Origin: UBA1557 sp041675185
GTDB lineage: Bacteria > Patescibacteriota > Patescibacteriia > Magasanikbacterales > UBA922
Assembly: GCA_041675185.1 (NCBI GenBank)
Contig: JBAYUH010000001.1
Span: forward strand, 1-64,000
Direction of reading: 5' to 3'
Length of the DNA stretch: 64,000 bases
Shown here: positions 34,328 through 43,243 of the stretch, piece by piece
Numbering within the stretch: position 1 is the first letter of the stretch
How the letters are laid out: each line of letters begins with the position of its first letter
Program-made: the position numbers and the translations under genes
Notes under the pieces: model-generated
What the model was told of the DNA's origin: nothing
The model's database searches: none
What the model saw: the letters and a program-made list of their open reading frames with translations, nothing else

Positions 34328-35389
34328 CTATTCAAATAAATTTTTATCCAGCGGTGTACCACGTTTTATATCTCTTTTGGCAATTTTTCCAATTACATTA
34401 AACAACTCTTTTGGCTCCAAACCATAACCAGGACGAATACACCTTATATTTTTTGTAGTCAAAATATCACCAGCCTTAACATCCTCTACAACAAACAAAG
34501 AACGACGAAATACTAAATTCTCTTTTTCTTTATTATCAGATATATAAGTAGGAACACCGACAGTTAGCTCTATTTCTCTAACCACACGTACTAATTCTTT
34601 CATTTCTTTAGGTTCCATTGAAAAAGAAGAATCAGCTCCACCGTCTCCTCGTTTTAAAGTAAAATGTTTTTCAATTATATTTGCCCCCAAAGCTACTGCC
34701 ACAAGAGACGCTGTTATACCCAAACTATGATCAGATAAACCAGCAATAACATTAAAACGATTTGCAATATCTGGTATGGTGGCTAAATTCATTTGTTTCA
34801 AATCAGCAGGATAAGAACTAACACAATGAAGTACAGCTACTTGTGGAGAACCGGCGTTCTTCAGTGTTGTAATAGCCAAACTTATATCATCCTCATTTCC
34901 CAATCCACGAGATATTATCACAGGTTTCTTTGTTTTACCAATACTTTTAAGTAATTCTAAATCAACCATTTCAAAAGAAGCAACTTTATACAATTCCACA
35001 TGCAACGTTTCCAAAAAATCAACAGCTGATTCATCAAACGGAGTAGAAAATACAAGCAACCCCTTAGATTCACCATAAGATTTTAATTCTGTCTGCCAAC
35101 TCCAAGGTGTATAAGCTTCTTCATAAAGTTTATACAAAGTTTTACCTTTCCACGAATCATTAACTTTGACTTGAAAATATTCATTATCACAATCAATCGT
35201 AAGTGTGTCTGGAGTATATGTTTGAAGTTTTACTGCATCAACACCAGCTTCAGCAGCTGCATCAATAATCTGAAAAGCTCTTTTAATATCCTTATTGTGA
35301 TTCCCGGACATTTCTGCAATAATAAAAGCTGGATTTCCTGGACCAATTTTTCTAATACCTTTTGGAGTTTTAATAACAATTTCTTGCAT
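34328..35389 (-). CDS. pseI: Pseudaminic acid synthase
   Basis: PseI condenses a 6-deoxy diacylamino hexose with PEP to give the nine-carbon pseudaminic acid skeleton. The 353-residue product has the NeuB barrel (FIIAEMSGNHNKD, AGVDAVKLQTYTPDTLT). The segment SWKGKTLYKLYEEAYTPW separates PseI from sialic and legionaminic synthases. FSTPFDESAVDFLE, SDHSLGITASLVAVALGA and EKHFTLKRGDGGADSSFSMEP follow, with a C-terminal SAF (antifreeze-like) domain from about residue 290. The PEP it uses links this locus to the PEP-node genes nearby. Confidence 0.94.
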   Translation of the reverse strand: MQEIVIKTPKGIRKIGPGNPAFIIAEMSGNHNKDIKRAFQIIDAAAEAGVDAVKLQTYTPDTLTIDCDNEYFQVKVNDSWKGKTLYKLYEEAYTPWSWQTELKSYGESKGLLVFSTPFDESAVDFLETLHVELYKVASFEMVDLELLKSIGKTKKPVIISRGLGNEDDISLAITTLKNAGSPQVAVLHCVSSYPADLKQMNLATIPDIANRFNVIAGLSDHSLGITASLVAVALGANIIEKHFTLKRGDGGADSSFSMEPKEMKELVRVVREIELTVGVPTYISDNKEKENLVFRRSLFVVEDVKAGDILTTKNIRCIRPGYGLEPKELFNVIGKIAKRDIKRGTPLDKNLFE

Positions 35390-35403
35390 AAAAAAATAAT
35401 TAA

Positions 35404-36096
35404 TTAGTCAATTTTATTTAAAATTTTATATTTTAATTCTGCTATTTTCCAATCATCTTCATTGTCTATATCTTGAGCTTCCATTTCATTTATTATTAAA
35501 GGTGCATTTTTTTCAACAAATAATTTCTTTTGTTCTAAAAAAATATTTGTCTTCATAAAATAAAATTGACCACAATCATGATAAACAGGTGACAAATCCT
35601 GTGAACGTTTATTCAAATTTTCTGGCCAAATCATTTTTATAAAATTATTATCTATTTTCAATGCACGCTGTATCACATAATTAAATTCAACCACTGGCAA
35701 AACTGAATCAACACCATTTGTTTTCAAAATATTAAAAGCTTCTTTTAATTTATTAGCTGACACCAAAGGGGCTGTTGGATACAAACAACAAAAATATGTA
35801 AAATTCTTTCCCAATTTCTTATAATCAGATAACACCTCTTCAATTGCGTGGGCAGTAGTAGAATGATCACTGGAGTTTTCTTTACTTCGTAAAAATGGCA
35901 CTTGTGCACCATAACTAATAGCAACATCTGCAATTTCTTTACTATCTGTCGAAACCATCACCTCATCAAATATTCCACTTTTCAAAGCTGCTTCAATAGA
36001 ATAAGCGATGATTGGCTTACCCAAAAATGGACGAATATTTTTTTTAGGAATCCTTTTACTTCCACCTCTGGCAGTTATAATAGCAATATTTGACAT
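35404..36096 (-). CDS. pseF: CMP-pseudaminic acid cytidylyltransferase
   Basis: PseF activates pseudaminic acid with CTP. The 230-residue product starts IAIITARGGSKRIPKKNIRPFLGKPIIAYSIEAA, the CMP-nonulosonate synthetase motif. It then has VMVSTDSKEIADVA, FCCLYPTAPLVSA and the PseF-like tail VYHDCGQFYFMKT. It lies 14 bases before pseI and two bases after pseC, in the usual order for the pathway. Confidence 0.93.
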   Translation of the reverse strand: MSNIAIITARGGSKRIPKKNIRPFLGKPIIAYSIEAALKSGIFDEVMVSTDSKEIADVAISYGAQVPFLRSKENSSDHSTTAHAIEEVLSDYKKLGKNFTYFCCLYPTAPLVSANKLKEAFNILKTNGVDSVLPVVEFNYVIQRALKIDNNFIKMIWPENLNKRSQDLSPVYHDCGQFYFMKTNIFLEQKKLFVEKNAPLIINEMEAQDIDNEDDWKIAELKYKILNKID

Positions 36097-36097
36097 A

Positions 36098-37312
36098 TTA
36101 TTTTTTTATAAACTCTATTATTTTTTCAATAACAAATTCCTGTTCTTCTTTTTTTAATGATGGATACATTGGCAAACTAAGACATTCCTCATAATATTTT
36201 TCTGCCACTGGCATATCACCTTTTTTATGTCCAAGTGACTTATAGTATGGCATAATATTCAAAGGTATATAATGCACCTGAGCAAAAATATTATGCTCAC
36301 GTAAATAATTATAAAGTTCTTTACGTTTTTTGGTTCTAATTATATAAAGATGATAAGCATGACTAATACCACTCTTTAATAATTCTTTATTAGTTCCAGC
36401 AACAATTTCTATTTCTTCAATATTTTCAAAAACTTGATCATAAATATCAGCTATTTCTTTACGTTTATTGATATTATCATCTGCTCTATCTAATTGTGAA
36501 ACTCCTAAAGCACAAAGAATATCAGGAAGACGATAATTAAAACCCAATTCTTGCATTTCATAATACCAACCACCATGATTATCAATCAAAACATTTTGAT
36601 CTTTTGTTATTCCATGCGTTCTCAATAACAAAAGTTTTTTATACAAATCTTCATTATTGGTAGTAATCATTCCACCTTCACCAGTGGTAATATGTTTCAC
36701 AGGATGAAATGAAAATACTGTCAAATCAGCATAGTTCCCATTGCCACAAAATTGTTTTACCCCATTACTATCAGTAAAATATCCACCAGGAGCATGACAA
36801 GCATCTTCTATAATCCAAAGTCCGAATTCATCAGCAATTTTTTTGATCTCTTCCATATTGACAGGATAACCAGCCAAATCTACAGGAACAATTCCTTGGT
36901 AAGTTCCTTTAGGTGATGTTTGTAATAATTTGCGCAAAGCAATTAGATCAATAGTTGCTGTAAAATCATTTATATCTGAAAAAATAACTTCCCCACCACA
37001 ATAACGAATACAGTTGGCAGAGGCCGCAAAAGTTATAGGTGTGGTTATTACTTTACTCTTATCATTTATACCAAGAGCTAATGCACTTAGGTGAAGTGCA
37101 GCCGTGCCATTTGTCACTGCCACAGCATACTTAGCCCCAACATATTTTGCGAATTTTTCCTCAAATTTAGCTACCATTGGTCCTTGTGTCAAGTAATCAT
37201 TTTTAAGAACCGCGATGACTGACTCTATATCAGCATCACTAATAAATTGTTTTCCATATGGAATAGAAAAATTTTCTTTATTATTGGATTGGCTCAAATT
37301 TTTCATCGACAT
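36098..37312 (-). CDS. pseC: UDP-4-amino-4,6-dideoxy-N-acetyl-L-altrosamine transaminase
   Basis: PseC is a PLP aminotransferase of the DegT/DnrJ/EryC1 type acting on the 4-keto sugar made by PseB. The 404 residues include PYGKQFISDADIESVIAVL, YLTQGPMVAKFEEKFAKYVGAKYAVAVTNGTAALHL, TPITFAASANC, WIIEDACHAPGG, the PLP lysine in FSFHPVKHITTGEGG and YNYRLPDILCALG-type segments. It overlaps pseB by 32 bases. A slightly later start (Met3) would make little difference. Confidence 0.94.
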   Translation of the reverse strand: MSMKNLSQSNNKENFSIPYGKQFISDADIESVIAVLKNDYLTQGPMVAKFEEKFAKYVGAKYAVAVTNGTAALHLSALALGINDKSKVITTPITFAASANCIRYCGGEVIFSDINDFTATIDLIALRKLLQTSPKGTYQGIVPVDLAGYPVNMEEIKKIADEFGLWIIEDACHAPGGYFTDSNGVKQFCGNGNYADLTVFSFHPVKHITTGEGGMITTNNEDLYKKLLLLRTHGITKDQNVLIDNHGGWYYEMQELGFNYRLPDILCALGVSQLDRADDNINKRKEIADIYDQVFENIEEIEIVAGTNKELLKSGISHAYHLYIIRTKKRKELYNYLREHNIFAQVHYIPLNIMPYYKSLGHKKGDMPVAEKYYEECLSLPMYPSLKKEEQEFVIEKIIEFIKK

Positions 37313-38300
37313 ACTTTTTTATTAATTCTATTATACTCTCTACTGTTTCCCATCTATTATTTGTACCAGAATTATATTGGAAACCTTTTTCAACTTCTTT
37401 AGCACTAAAATGCTTCAAATATTTTTCCTTTTCAACATTAGAAGGTAGAATAGCATAATATTTATCAAATTCAATTGTATTAAATGAATCACTAGAAGTA
37501 ATCATTTCCTCATGTAATTTTTCACCTGGTCTAATTCCAATTTCTATCAACTTAGCATTAGGTGCAATTGCTTGAGCCAAAACTTTAATTTTAAAAGAAG
37601 GAATTTTTGGCACAAAAATTTCTCCACCAATAGCATTCTCAATAGCCCAAAGCACCATATCTACAGCATCTTCCAAAGAAATATTAAATCTTGTCATGTC
37701 CATGTGAGTAATTGGCAAAACATTTTCTTCTCTAGCTTTTTTTATAAAAAATGGAATAACCGATCCTCTTGAACCCATAACATTTCCATAACGAACAACA
37801 GAAAAACGCAAATCACGTGCCCCTTTGATATTGTAAGCAGCAATAAACAATTTATCAGAAACCAATTTTGTAGCACCATAAAGATTGATAGGTGCTGCAG
37901 CCTTATCAGTAGACAAAGCGATCACAACTTTCACGTTAGTTGCCAAAGCTGCATCAACTACATTTTGTGCTCCACCAATATTTGTTTTGATACATTCATC
38001 AGGATTATATTCAGCAATAGGCACATGTTTAAGAGCAGCAGCATGAACAATTATATCAATACCTTCACAAGCTCTCTTCAGACGTGCTAAATCACGCACA
38101 TCACCAATAAAAAATCTAACTTGCGGAAATTTATTTTCTGGATAAACCTGAGACATTTCATATTGTTTTAGTTCATCTCGTGAATAAATAACTAATCTTT
38201 TCACATCAGGATAACGTTCTAAAATTGTTTTCACAAACTTTTTTCCAAAAGATCCCGTTCCCCCTGTTATTAAAATTGATTTGTCTTTTAAATCAAACAT
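37281..38300 (-). CDS. pseB: UDP-GlcNAc 4,6-dehydratase (inverting)
   Basis: PseB removes water from UDP-GlcNAc with C5 inversion, the first step to pseudaminic acid. The 339-residue extended SDR has SILITGGTGSFGKKFV, LVIYSRDELKQYEM, FFIGDVRDLARLKRA, the family-specific HAAALKHVPIAEYNP and ALSTDKAAAPINLYGATKLVSDKLF. VRYGNVMGSRGSVIPFF and IRPGEKLHEEMI follow. It heads the pse block seven bases after the Wzt-like ABC gene. Confidence 0.96.
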   Translation of the reverse strand: MFDLKDKSILITGGTGSFGKKFVKTILERYPDVKRLVIYSRDELKQYEMSQVYPENKFPQVRFFIGDVRDLARLKRACEGIDIIVHAAALKHVPIAEYNPDECIKTNIGGAQNVVDAALATNVKVVIALSTDKAAAPINLYGATKLVSDKLFIAAYNIKGARDLRFSVVRYGNVMGSRGSVIPFFIKKAREENVLPITHMDMTRFNISLEDAVDMVLWAIENAIGGEIFVPKIPSFKIKVLAQAIAPNAKLIEIGIRPGEKLHEEMITSSDSFNTIEFDKYYAILPSNVEKEKYLKHFSAKEVEKGFQYNSGTNNRWETVESIIELIKKYVDEKFEPIQ

Positions 38301-38307
38301 ATAAATA

Positions 38308-39585
38308 TTACTTAATTAATTTTATTTCCCAATCTAAATCTGGACAAATTACACTAGTACGAGCTTCTACACTGGTTGGTCCACCATTAGATTTTATTTG
38401 AAACATTAAAGAATCGGTAGCAACAAAATATTGTTTTACATTGGGCGTCCGCCCGCCAATGGTAATAAAATATTTACCAACATTTAATAAATTTCCAGGT
38501 ATTTTACAAACATCAATATATTTTCCTGGCATTCTTTTTTTACCAGTAAATTGATTACGATCATTATCAGAACTACTAAAAACAACCACATTTTCTTCAT
38601 TCAAAATATAAAAATCTACCAGAAATCCATCAACTTCCTTTTTAATTTCAAAATCTATGGAAACAAATACTTCATCAACTGAACCAAATTCAGAACAAAC
38701 CAATCCTTCTTTATTTAATAGACGAGCTGACAATAAACAAACTTCAATATTTTTTGCATCATTACTTAATTCTTTATGATGATACTCAGCATTATTTAAT
38801 TTTTTATCTTGTTGATTTAAGTAATAACTTATCACCTCATCAGTCGGACCATATTTTATAATTCTACCACCGTCTAATAAAATAGTTTTTTTACACAGAC
38901 TTTTAGTAGCTGCCAAATTATGACTCACAAACAAAACTGTTCTCCCTTCTTTCTTTGTTACATCCCCCATTTTACTCAAACATTTTTTTTGAAACTCAAT
39001 ATCCCCAACTGCCAAAACTTCATCTATAATCAAAATATCAGGTTCTAAGTGTGCTGCCACAGCAAAAGCAAGACGTACATACATCCCCGAAGAATAACGC
39101 TTCACAGGAGTATCCAAAAACTTTTCTATACCAGAGAATTCAACTATTTCATCAAACTTTTTTTCTATTTCTTTTTTTCTCATTCCCAAAATTGCCCCAT
39201 TCAAAAAAATATTTTCCCGACCAGTCAATTCAGGATGAAAACCAGTGCCAACTTCCAACAAACTACCAACACGACCACGTAATTTTATTTCACCAGTTGT
39301 TGGTGGAGTAATTTGTGATAAAATTTTTAACAAAGTACTTTTACCAGCACCATTACGACCAATAATACCTAGCACCTCACCTTTTTCTACAGTAAAATTT
39401 ACATCTTTTAGCGCCCAAAATTCATTATCTTCTGTTTTACCTAAAGCTGTTTTCACTTTACTGCCAAACCAACTAAATGGAGACTTAAAAATATTAGCCA
39501 AAACATCACGCAACGCAATATAACCTTGTCTTTCACCAATATTATATTTTTTTCCTAAATTTTTTACTTCTATAATAGCACTCAT
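38308..39585 (-). CDS. ABC transporter ATPase for polysaccharide export (Wzt type)
   Basis: The ATPase half of a glycan exporter. The frame extends to 39651, but the extra 22 residues (FTDFKDFKDFKNF and so on) are AAAGTC repeats read through, so ATG 39585 is chosen (425 residues). Walker A is GRNGAGKST, the Q-loop region is typical of the family (GSLLEVGTGFHPELTGRENIFLNG), the signature is YSSGMYVRLAFA, and Walker B is ILIIDEVLAVGD. From about residue 280 a Wzt-type C-terminal beta domain follows, which in O-antigen exporters recognises the modified chain end. Export may therefore depend on a terminal decoration made by this locus. Confidence 0.93.
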   Translation of the reverse strand: MSAIIEVKNLGKKYNIGERQGYIALRDVLANIFKSPFSWFGSKVKTALGKTEDNEFWALKDVNFTVEKGEVLGIIGRNGAGKSTLLKILSQITPPTTGEIKLRGRVGSLLEVGTGFHPELTGRENIFLNGAILGMRKKEIEKKFDEIVEFSGIEKFLDTPVKRYSSGMYVRLAFAVAAHLEPDILIIDEVLAVGDIEFQKKCLSKMGDVTKKEGRTVLFVSHNLAATKSLCKKTILLDGGRIIKYGPTDEVISYYLNQQDKKLNNAEYHHKELSNDAKNIEVCLLSARLLNKEGLVCSEFGSVDEVFVSIDFEIKKEVDGFLVDFYILNEENVVVFSSSDNDRNQFTGKKRMPGKYIDVCKIPGNLLNVGKYFITIGGRTPNVKQYFVATDSLMFQIKSNGGPTSVEARTSVICPDLDWEIKLIK

Positions 39586-39589
39586 AAAA

Positions 39590-39645
39590 TTCTTAAAGTC
39601 TTTAAAGTCCTTAAAGTCTGTAAAGTCAAAAGTAACGACTTTATA
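39590..39645. repeat. AAAGTC array, nine-base period
   Basis: Four AAAGTC words follow each other at nine-base steps (CTTAAAGTCTTTAAAGTC...), then an inverted GACTTTA. It lies between the Wzt and Wzm genes and generates a false N-terminal extension if translated. Confidence 0.8.
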
Positions 39646-39665
39646 AACCAAATGGATTTTAGACT

Positions 39666-40490
39666 CTATATTATATCTGCAAAATAACGTTCTACTTTTT
39701 TAAAATAAAAATAACCCAAAAAACAATAAACCAACATACTAATTGTAGAGACTTCCAGCAACAGCCAATTTATTTGACCAACACCCAATATCACAACTCT
39801 AGCAGTATCTATTACACCAGCCATAGGATTCAACCCCAAAATCCATCTAAATTTTTCACTAACAATACTGACTGGGTATATCACTGGCGTAATAAAAATC
39901 AATAATTGAATAAAAAACGGCAAAACAAATCTGACATCACGATATTTGACATTCAAAGAACCGAATAACAAACCAATACCCAAAGTAGAAAAAATAGTCA
40001 TTATTATTAATAAAGGAAAAAATACTAAACCCAATAAAGATGGTATATAATGATAAAAAATCATCATACCAACCAAAATTATACTAGCAATCAAAAAATC
40101 TACTATATTTGTTATAATTGAAGAAATAGGCAAAATAATTCTAGGAAAATAAACTTTGGTGACAATTTTTTCATTTTCCATAAAAGTATTACTCGCATGT
40201 GTCAAACCACTAGAAAATAATGTCCAAAATATCAAACCAGTGTACACAAAAATAGGATAAGGAATTCCATCTGATGGCATCTGTGCCAATCTGCCAAAAA
40301 AAATAGTAAACACAACCATAGTAACAAATGGTTGAAAAATCGCCCACAAAGCACCTATCGCTGTCTGTTTATATTTTACTTTCAAATCACGCCAAGTAAA
40401 AAAATAAAACAAATCACGAAATTGCCAAATTTCGTTTAGATCTAGTTGCCACCACTTATTTTTTGGTTTGATTATAATTTCCATAGACAT
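39666..40490 (-). CDS. ABC-2 type polysaccharide export permease (Wzm/TagG type)
   Basis: The 274-residue membrane half of the exporter. A cytoplasmic amphipathic start (WQFRDLFYFFTWRDLKVKYKQTAIGALWAIFQPF) is the ABC-2 export signature. Six membrane helices follow, with GLIFWTLFSSGLTHASN, GLLFGSLNVKYRDVRFVLPFFIQL and PVIYPVSIV between them. It pairs with the downstream ATPase and moves lipid-linked glycan across the membrane. It appears to head the operon that runs down to about 19.5 kb. Confidence 0.94.
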   Translation of the reverse strand: MSMEIIIKPKNKWWQLDLNEIWQFRDLFYFFTWRDLKVKYKQTAIGALWAIFQPFVTMVVFTIFFGRLAQMPSDGIPYPIFVYTGLIFWTLFSSGLTHASNTFMENEKIVTKVYFPRIILPISSIITNIVDFLIASIILVGMMIFYHYIPSLLGLVFFPLLIIMTIFSTLGIGLLFGSLNVKYRDVRFVLPFFIQLLIFITPVIYPVSIVSEKFRWILGLNPMAGVIDTARVVILGVGQINWLLLEVSTISMLVYCFLGYFYFKKVERYFADII

Positions 40491-40585
40491 AAGTCAAAAG
40501 TTTGTAAAGTCGAAAGTCTATAAAGTCCTTCGAGTTGCTAAAGTCATTACTTTTGACTTTCAACTTTATGGACTTTATGGACTAT
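40490..40585. repeat. Inverted pair of AAAGTC arrays
   Basis: Several AAAGTC-type words (about 40491-40545) are followed by their inverse GACTTT words (about 40553-40583), so a transcript could fold on itself. It flanks the small HTH gene on one side; a similar pair flanks the other side. Confidence 0.8.
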
Positions 40586-40589
40586 TTTT

Positions 40590-40832
40590 TCACCACTCCC
40601 TCGTCTTCTCAATCGTCTTCATCTTTACTTTTTGATACAAATCCGTCGCTTTCTGATCCACTTCTGGTGAAAGCAAACGCAAAAGTTCATGCCCCAAAAT
40701 TCTATATTGCTTACCAATTTTATTAGCACGAATAAGACCTTTTTTGAGTAGACGTTTCATGGTACTATTACTCACTTTTAGAAGATCTTGAGCTTCACCA
40801 GTTGTGTAAACAGAATTTGGTTTGATTTCCAT
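40590..40832 (-). CDS. Excisionase-family HTH DNA-binding protein
   Basis: This 80-residue protein consists mainly of a MerR/excisionase-type helix-turn-helix: VYTTGEAQDLLKVSNSTMKRLLKKGLIRANKIGKQYRILGHELLRLL in relatives and here, followed by a short helical tail. Such proteins serve as excisionases or small transcription regulators. It stands alone between the exporter and fcl, bracketed by two inverted AAAGTC arrays (40490-40585 and 40838-40937). A similar HTH gene occurs at 52539. It could regulate the polysaccharide operon that begins next to it, though no operator is evident. Confidence 0.85.
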   Translation of the reverse strand: MEIKPNSVYTTGEAQDLLKVSNSTMKRLLKKGLIRANKIGKQYRILGHELLRLLSPEVDQKATDLYQKVKMKTIEKTREW

Positions 40833-40837
40833 ATAAT

Positions 40838-40937
40838 AGTCAAAAGTTCATAAAGTCAAAAGTCTGCAAAGTCCATAAAGTTGAAAGTCAAAAGTTATTA
40901 CTTTAGACATTATGGACTTTAGACTTTATAGACTATA
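40838..40937. repeat. Inverted pair of AAAGTC arrays
   Basis: AAAGTC/AAAGTT words at about 40845-40893 are followed by inverted GACTTT words at about 40900-40937. It lies upstream of the HTH gene and behind fcl. Confidence 0.8.
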
Positions 40938-40955
40938 GTATAACAACAAGTATCA

Positions 40956-41912
40956 TTAGGTGTCAATAGAGTTCAAATACCACTCATAAACCTGTTTTAT
41001 CCCCTCTTTCAAACCAATTTCATCTTTCCAACCTAATTTATTTATTTTACTAACATCTAATAATTTTTGCATTGTCCCGTCTGGTTTGCTTTTGTCACAA
41101 ACTATTTTACCGCCAAAACCTACAATCTCTTTTATTATTTTGGCCAATTCTCCAACAGTCAAATCATTTCCCGTACCAATATTCAAAAACATCTCACCTC
41201 TTTCATTTTCTTTTTTATTAGGATCAAAATTTTGTAAAACAAATAGACAAGCCCGAGCCAAATCATCCACATGTAAAAATTCTCTTCTAGGTCTGCCTGT
41301 TCCCCAAATCTCTACTTGTTTTTTGTTATTTATATTTGCTTCATGAAATTTACGAATAAGCGCTGGCAAAACATGAGAAGTTTCCAAATCAAAATTATCA
41401 TTTGGTCCATACAAATTAGTTGGCATCACAGCAATAAAATTAGTACCATATTGTCTATTGTAGCTTTGGCACATTTTTATACCAGCAATCTTAGCAATAG
41501 CATAAGGCTCATTGGTTTTTTCTAGTTCACCTGTCATTAAATATTCTTCTTTGATAGGCTGTAGGCAATCTTTTGGATAGATACAAGACGAACCCAAAAA
41601 TAACAGCTTCTTTACTCCAGACAAATAAGCATTATGAATAATATTATTTTGTATTTGTAAATTTTGATAAAGAAAATCTGCTGGATAATTATTATTAGCA
41701 AGAATTCCCCCGACTTTGGCTGCTGCCAAAATTACATAATCTGGTCTTTCTGATACAAAAAAATCCGCCACAGCTTTGGCATCTATCAAATCTAATTCTT
41801 CTCTTGTTCTTACAACCAAATTATTATAACCTTCAGTTTTCAATTTGCGAACAATAGCCGAACCGACCATACCGTTGTGACCGGCGATGTATATTTTGGA
41901 ATTTTTATCCAT
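40956..41912 (-). CDS. fcl: GDP-L-fucose synthase
   Basis: Fcl (WcaG) epimerises and reduces GDP-4-keto-6-deoxymannose to GDP-L-fucose. The 318-residue SDR enzyme has IYIAGHNGMVGSAIV, ELDLIDAKAV, ILAAAKVGGILANN, FLGSSCIYPKDC, the catalytic Tyr/Lys in NEPYAIAKIAG and PTNLYGPNDNFDLETSHVLPALIRKFHEA. REFLHVDDLARA and GTGNDLTVGELA follow. It is the second step after Gmd, encoded just upstream, and feeds the GT11 fucosyltransferase. Confidence 0.96.
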   Translation of the reverse strand: MDKNSKIYIAGHNGMVGSAIVRKLKTEGYNNLVVRTREELDLIDAKAVADFFVSERPDYVILAAAKVGGILANNNYPADFLYQNLQIQNNIIHNAYLSGVKKLLFLGSSCIYPKDCLQPIKEEYLMTGELEKTNEPYAIAKIAGIKMCQSYNRQYGTNFIAVMPTNLYGPNDNFDLETSHVLPALIRKFHEANINNKKQVEIWGTGRPRREFLHVDDLARACLFVLQNFDPNKKENERGEMFLNIGTGNDLTVGELAKIIKEIVGFGGKIVCDKSKPDGTMQKLLDVSKINKLGWKDEIGLKEGIKQVYEWYLNSIDT

Positions 41913-41950
41913 ACTTTCTTTAAAAATATATCAAAATTATTAGTTTAGAT

Positions 41951-42054
41951 TCTCCCCCTAGTAGGGGGAGTCAGAGGGGGGTCTTTAGTAAAATAAAACG
42001 TTTTGTTTTATACTCCAGACCTCCCCTAACCCCTCCTAATAGGAGGGGGATCAA
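41951..42054. repeat. GC-rich nested inverted repeat
   Basis: Two palindromes (CTCCCCCTAGTAGGGGGAG near 41952-41970 and CCCCTCCTAATAGGAGGGG near 42034-42052) frame a longer inverted pair (GGGGGGTCT near 41977 against AGACCTCCCC near 42017). An AT core lies in the middle. It stands out sharply by composition. A similar G-run element type occurs, as I recall, in other Patescibacteria. Confidence 0.75.
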
Positions 42055-42078
42055 ACAAAATCCATCTTCAAACTTGTT

Positions 42079-42126
42079 TATACTCATACACTTTCGACTT
42101 TATGGACTTTACAGACTTTATGGACT
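42079..42126. repeat. GACTTT array, nearly identical to 43584-43630
   Basis: TATACTCATA followed by GACTTTATGGACTTTACAGA and another GACTTTATGG word. The same roughly 45-base string recurs at 43584-43630 with one or two changes, each time immediately behind a gene on the minus strand. Confidence 0.8.
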
Positions 42127-42129
42127 ATT

Positions 42130-43137
42130 TTATTCACACATAATCTTCACCAATTCCTTAAATTTCGTCTTCGGCTCCCAGCCCAACTTATCTTTGGCCT
42201 TCGTAGCATCACCCAACAACAAATCCACTTCAGCTGGACGAAAATATTTTTCATCAATTTCAATTAAAACTTTACCAGTTTTTTTGTCTATTCCTTTTTC
42301 TTTTAATCCACTACCTTGCCATTTTATTTCAAAATCAAAATACTGTGAAGCTTCTTCCACAAATTCCCGTACACTATGTGTTTCACCAGTGGCTACTACA
42401 TAATCATCTGGATCTTTTTGTTGAAGCATAAGCCACATAGCCTCGACATAATCTTTGGCATAACCCCAATCACGTTTGGCTTCTAAGTTTCCCAAATATA
42501 ATTTTTCTTGTTTTCCTTCTTTGATATTTTTGAAAGCATCAACAATTTTTTTAGTTACAAAAGTACCACCACGTCTTGGAGATTCGTGATTGAACAATAT
42601 CCCATTACAAACAAACATATTATAGCTATCACGATAATTGACAGCGATATTATGGGCATAGACCTTGGCACAAGCATAAGGACTGCGTGGATAAAAGCCA
42701 GTCGTCTCTTTTTGAGGAGTTTCCAACACTTTTCCAAACATTTCTGAGCTACCCGCCTGATAAAATTTTACTTTCATTCCCTTGTCACGAATAGCGTCAA
42801 GCAGACGCAATGTTCCAAGACCATCAGCATCAGCAGTATATTCAGGCAAATCAAAACTAACACGAACATGACTCTGGGCACCAAGATTGTATATTTCATC
42901 AATCTGTACTTCATCCAAAATACGACTAATATTACTACTGTCAGTCAAATCTCCGTAATGCAAAAATAATTTTACATCTTTACTATGTCGATCACGATAG
43001 AGATGGTCAATTCTTTCAGTATTGAAACTACTAGAACGACGGATAATCCCATGCACTTCATAACCTTTTTGCAATAATAATTCAGCCAGATAAGATCCGT
43101 CTTGGCCAGTTATTCCTGTAATTAATGCTTTTTTCAT
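42130..43137 (-). CDS. gmd: GDP-mannose 4,6-dehydratase
   Basis: Gmd converts GDP-mannose to GDP-4-keto-6-deoxymannose. The 335-residue product has ALITGITGQDGSYLAELLL, the NADP-binding RRSSSFNTERIDHLY, LHYGDLTDSSN, NLGAQSHVRVSFDLPEYTADADGLGTLRLLDA, the catalytic region YQAGSSEMFG with SPYACAKVYAH, and RRGGTFVTKKI. It is the first step of GDP-fucose synthesis, with fcl directly downstream across the GC-rich repeat. Confidence 0.97.
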   Translation of the reverse strand: MKKALITGITGQDGSYLAELLLQKGYEVHGIIRRSSSFNTERIDHLYRDRHSKDVKLFLHYGDLTDSSNISRILDEVQIDEIYNLGAQSHVRVSFDLPEYTADADGLGTLRLLDAIRDKGMKVKFYQAGSSEMFGKVLETPQKETTGFYPRSPYACAKVYAHNIAVNYRDSYNMFVCNGILFNHESPRRGGTFVTKKIVDAFKNIKEGKQEKLYLGNLEAKRDWGYAKDYVEAMWLMLQQKDPDDYVVATGETHSVREFVEEASQYFDFEIKWQGSGLKEKGIDKKTGKVLIEIDEKYFRPAEVDLLLGDATKAKDKLGWEPKTKFKELVKIMCE

Positions 43138-43143
43138 AAAATT

Positions 43144-43243
43144 AGTCCTTAAAGTCTATAAAGTCCATAAAGTCAAAAGTCCTTAAAGTCTGTAAAAAAA
43201 TATTCCTCAGACTTTCGACTTTAAAGACTTCATGAACTTTTGA
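43144..43243. repeat. Inverted pair of AAAGTC arrays
   Basis: Five AAAGTC words at about 43147-43193 are followed by GACTTT words at about 43209-43241. It lies between gmd and the four-helix-bundle gene. Confidence 0.8.

Noticed and set aside
39586..39651. N-terminal extension of the Wzt-like ATPase
   Set aside because: The residues are a read-through of the AAAGTC array. A normal start follows at 39585. The same reasoning was used for ugd (AAAGGC words).
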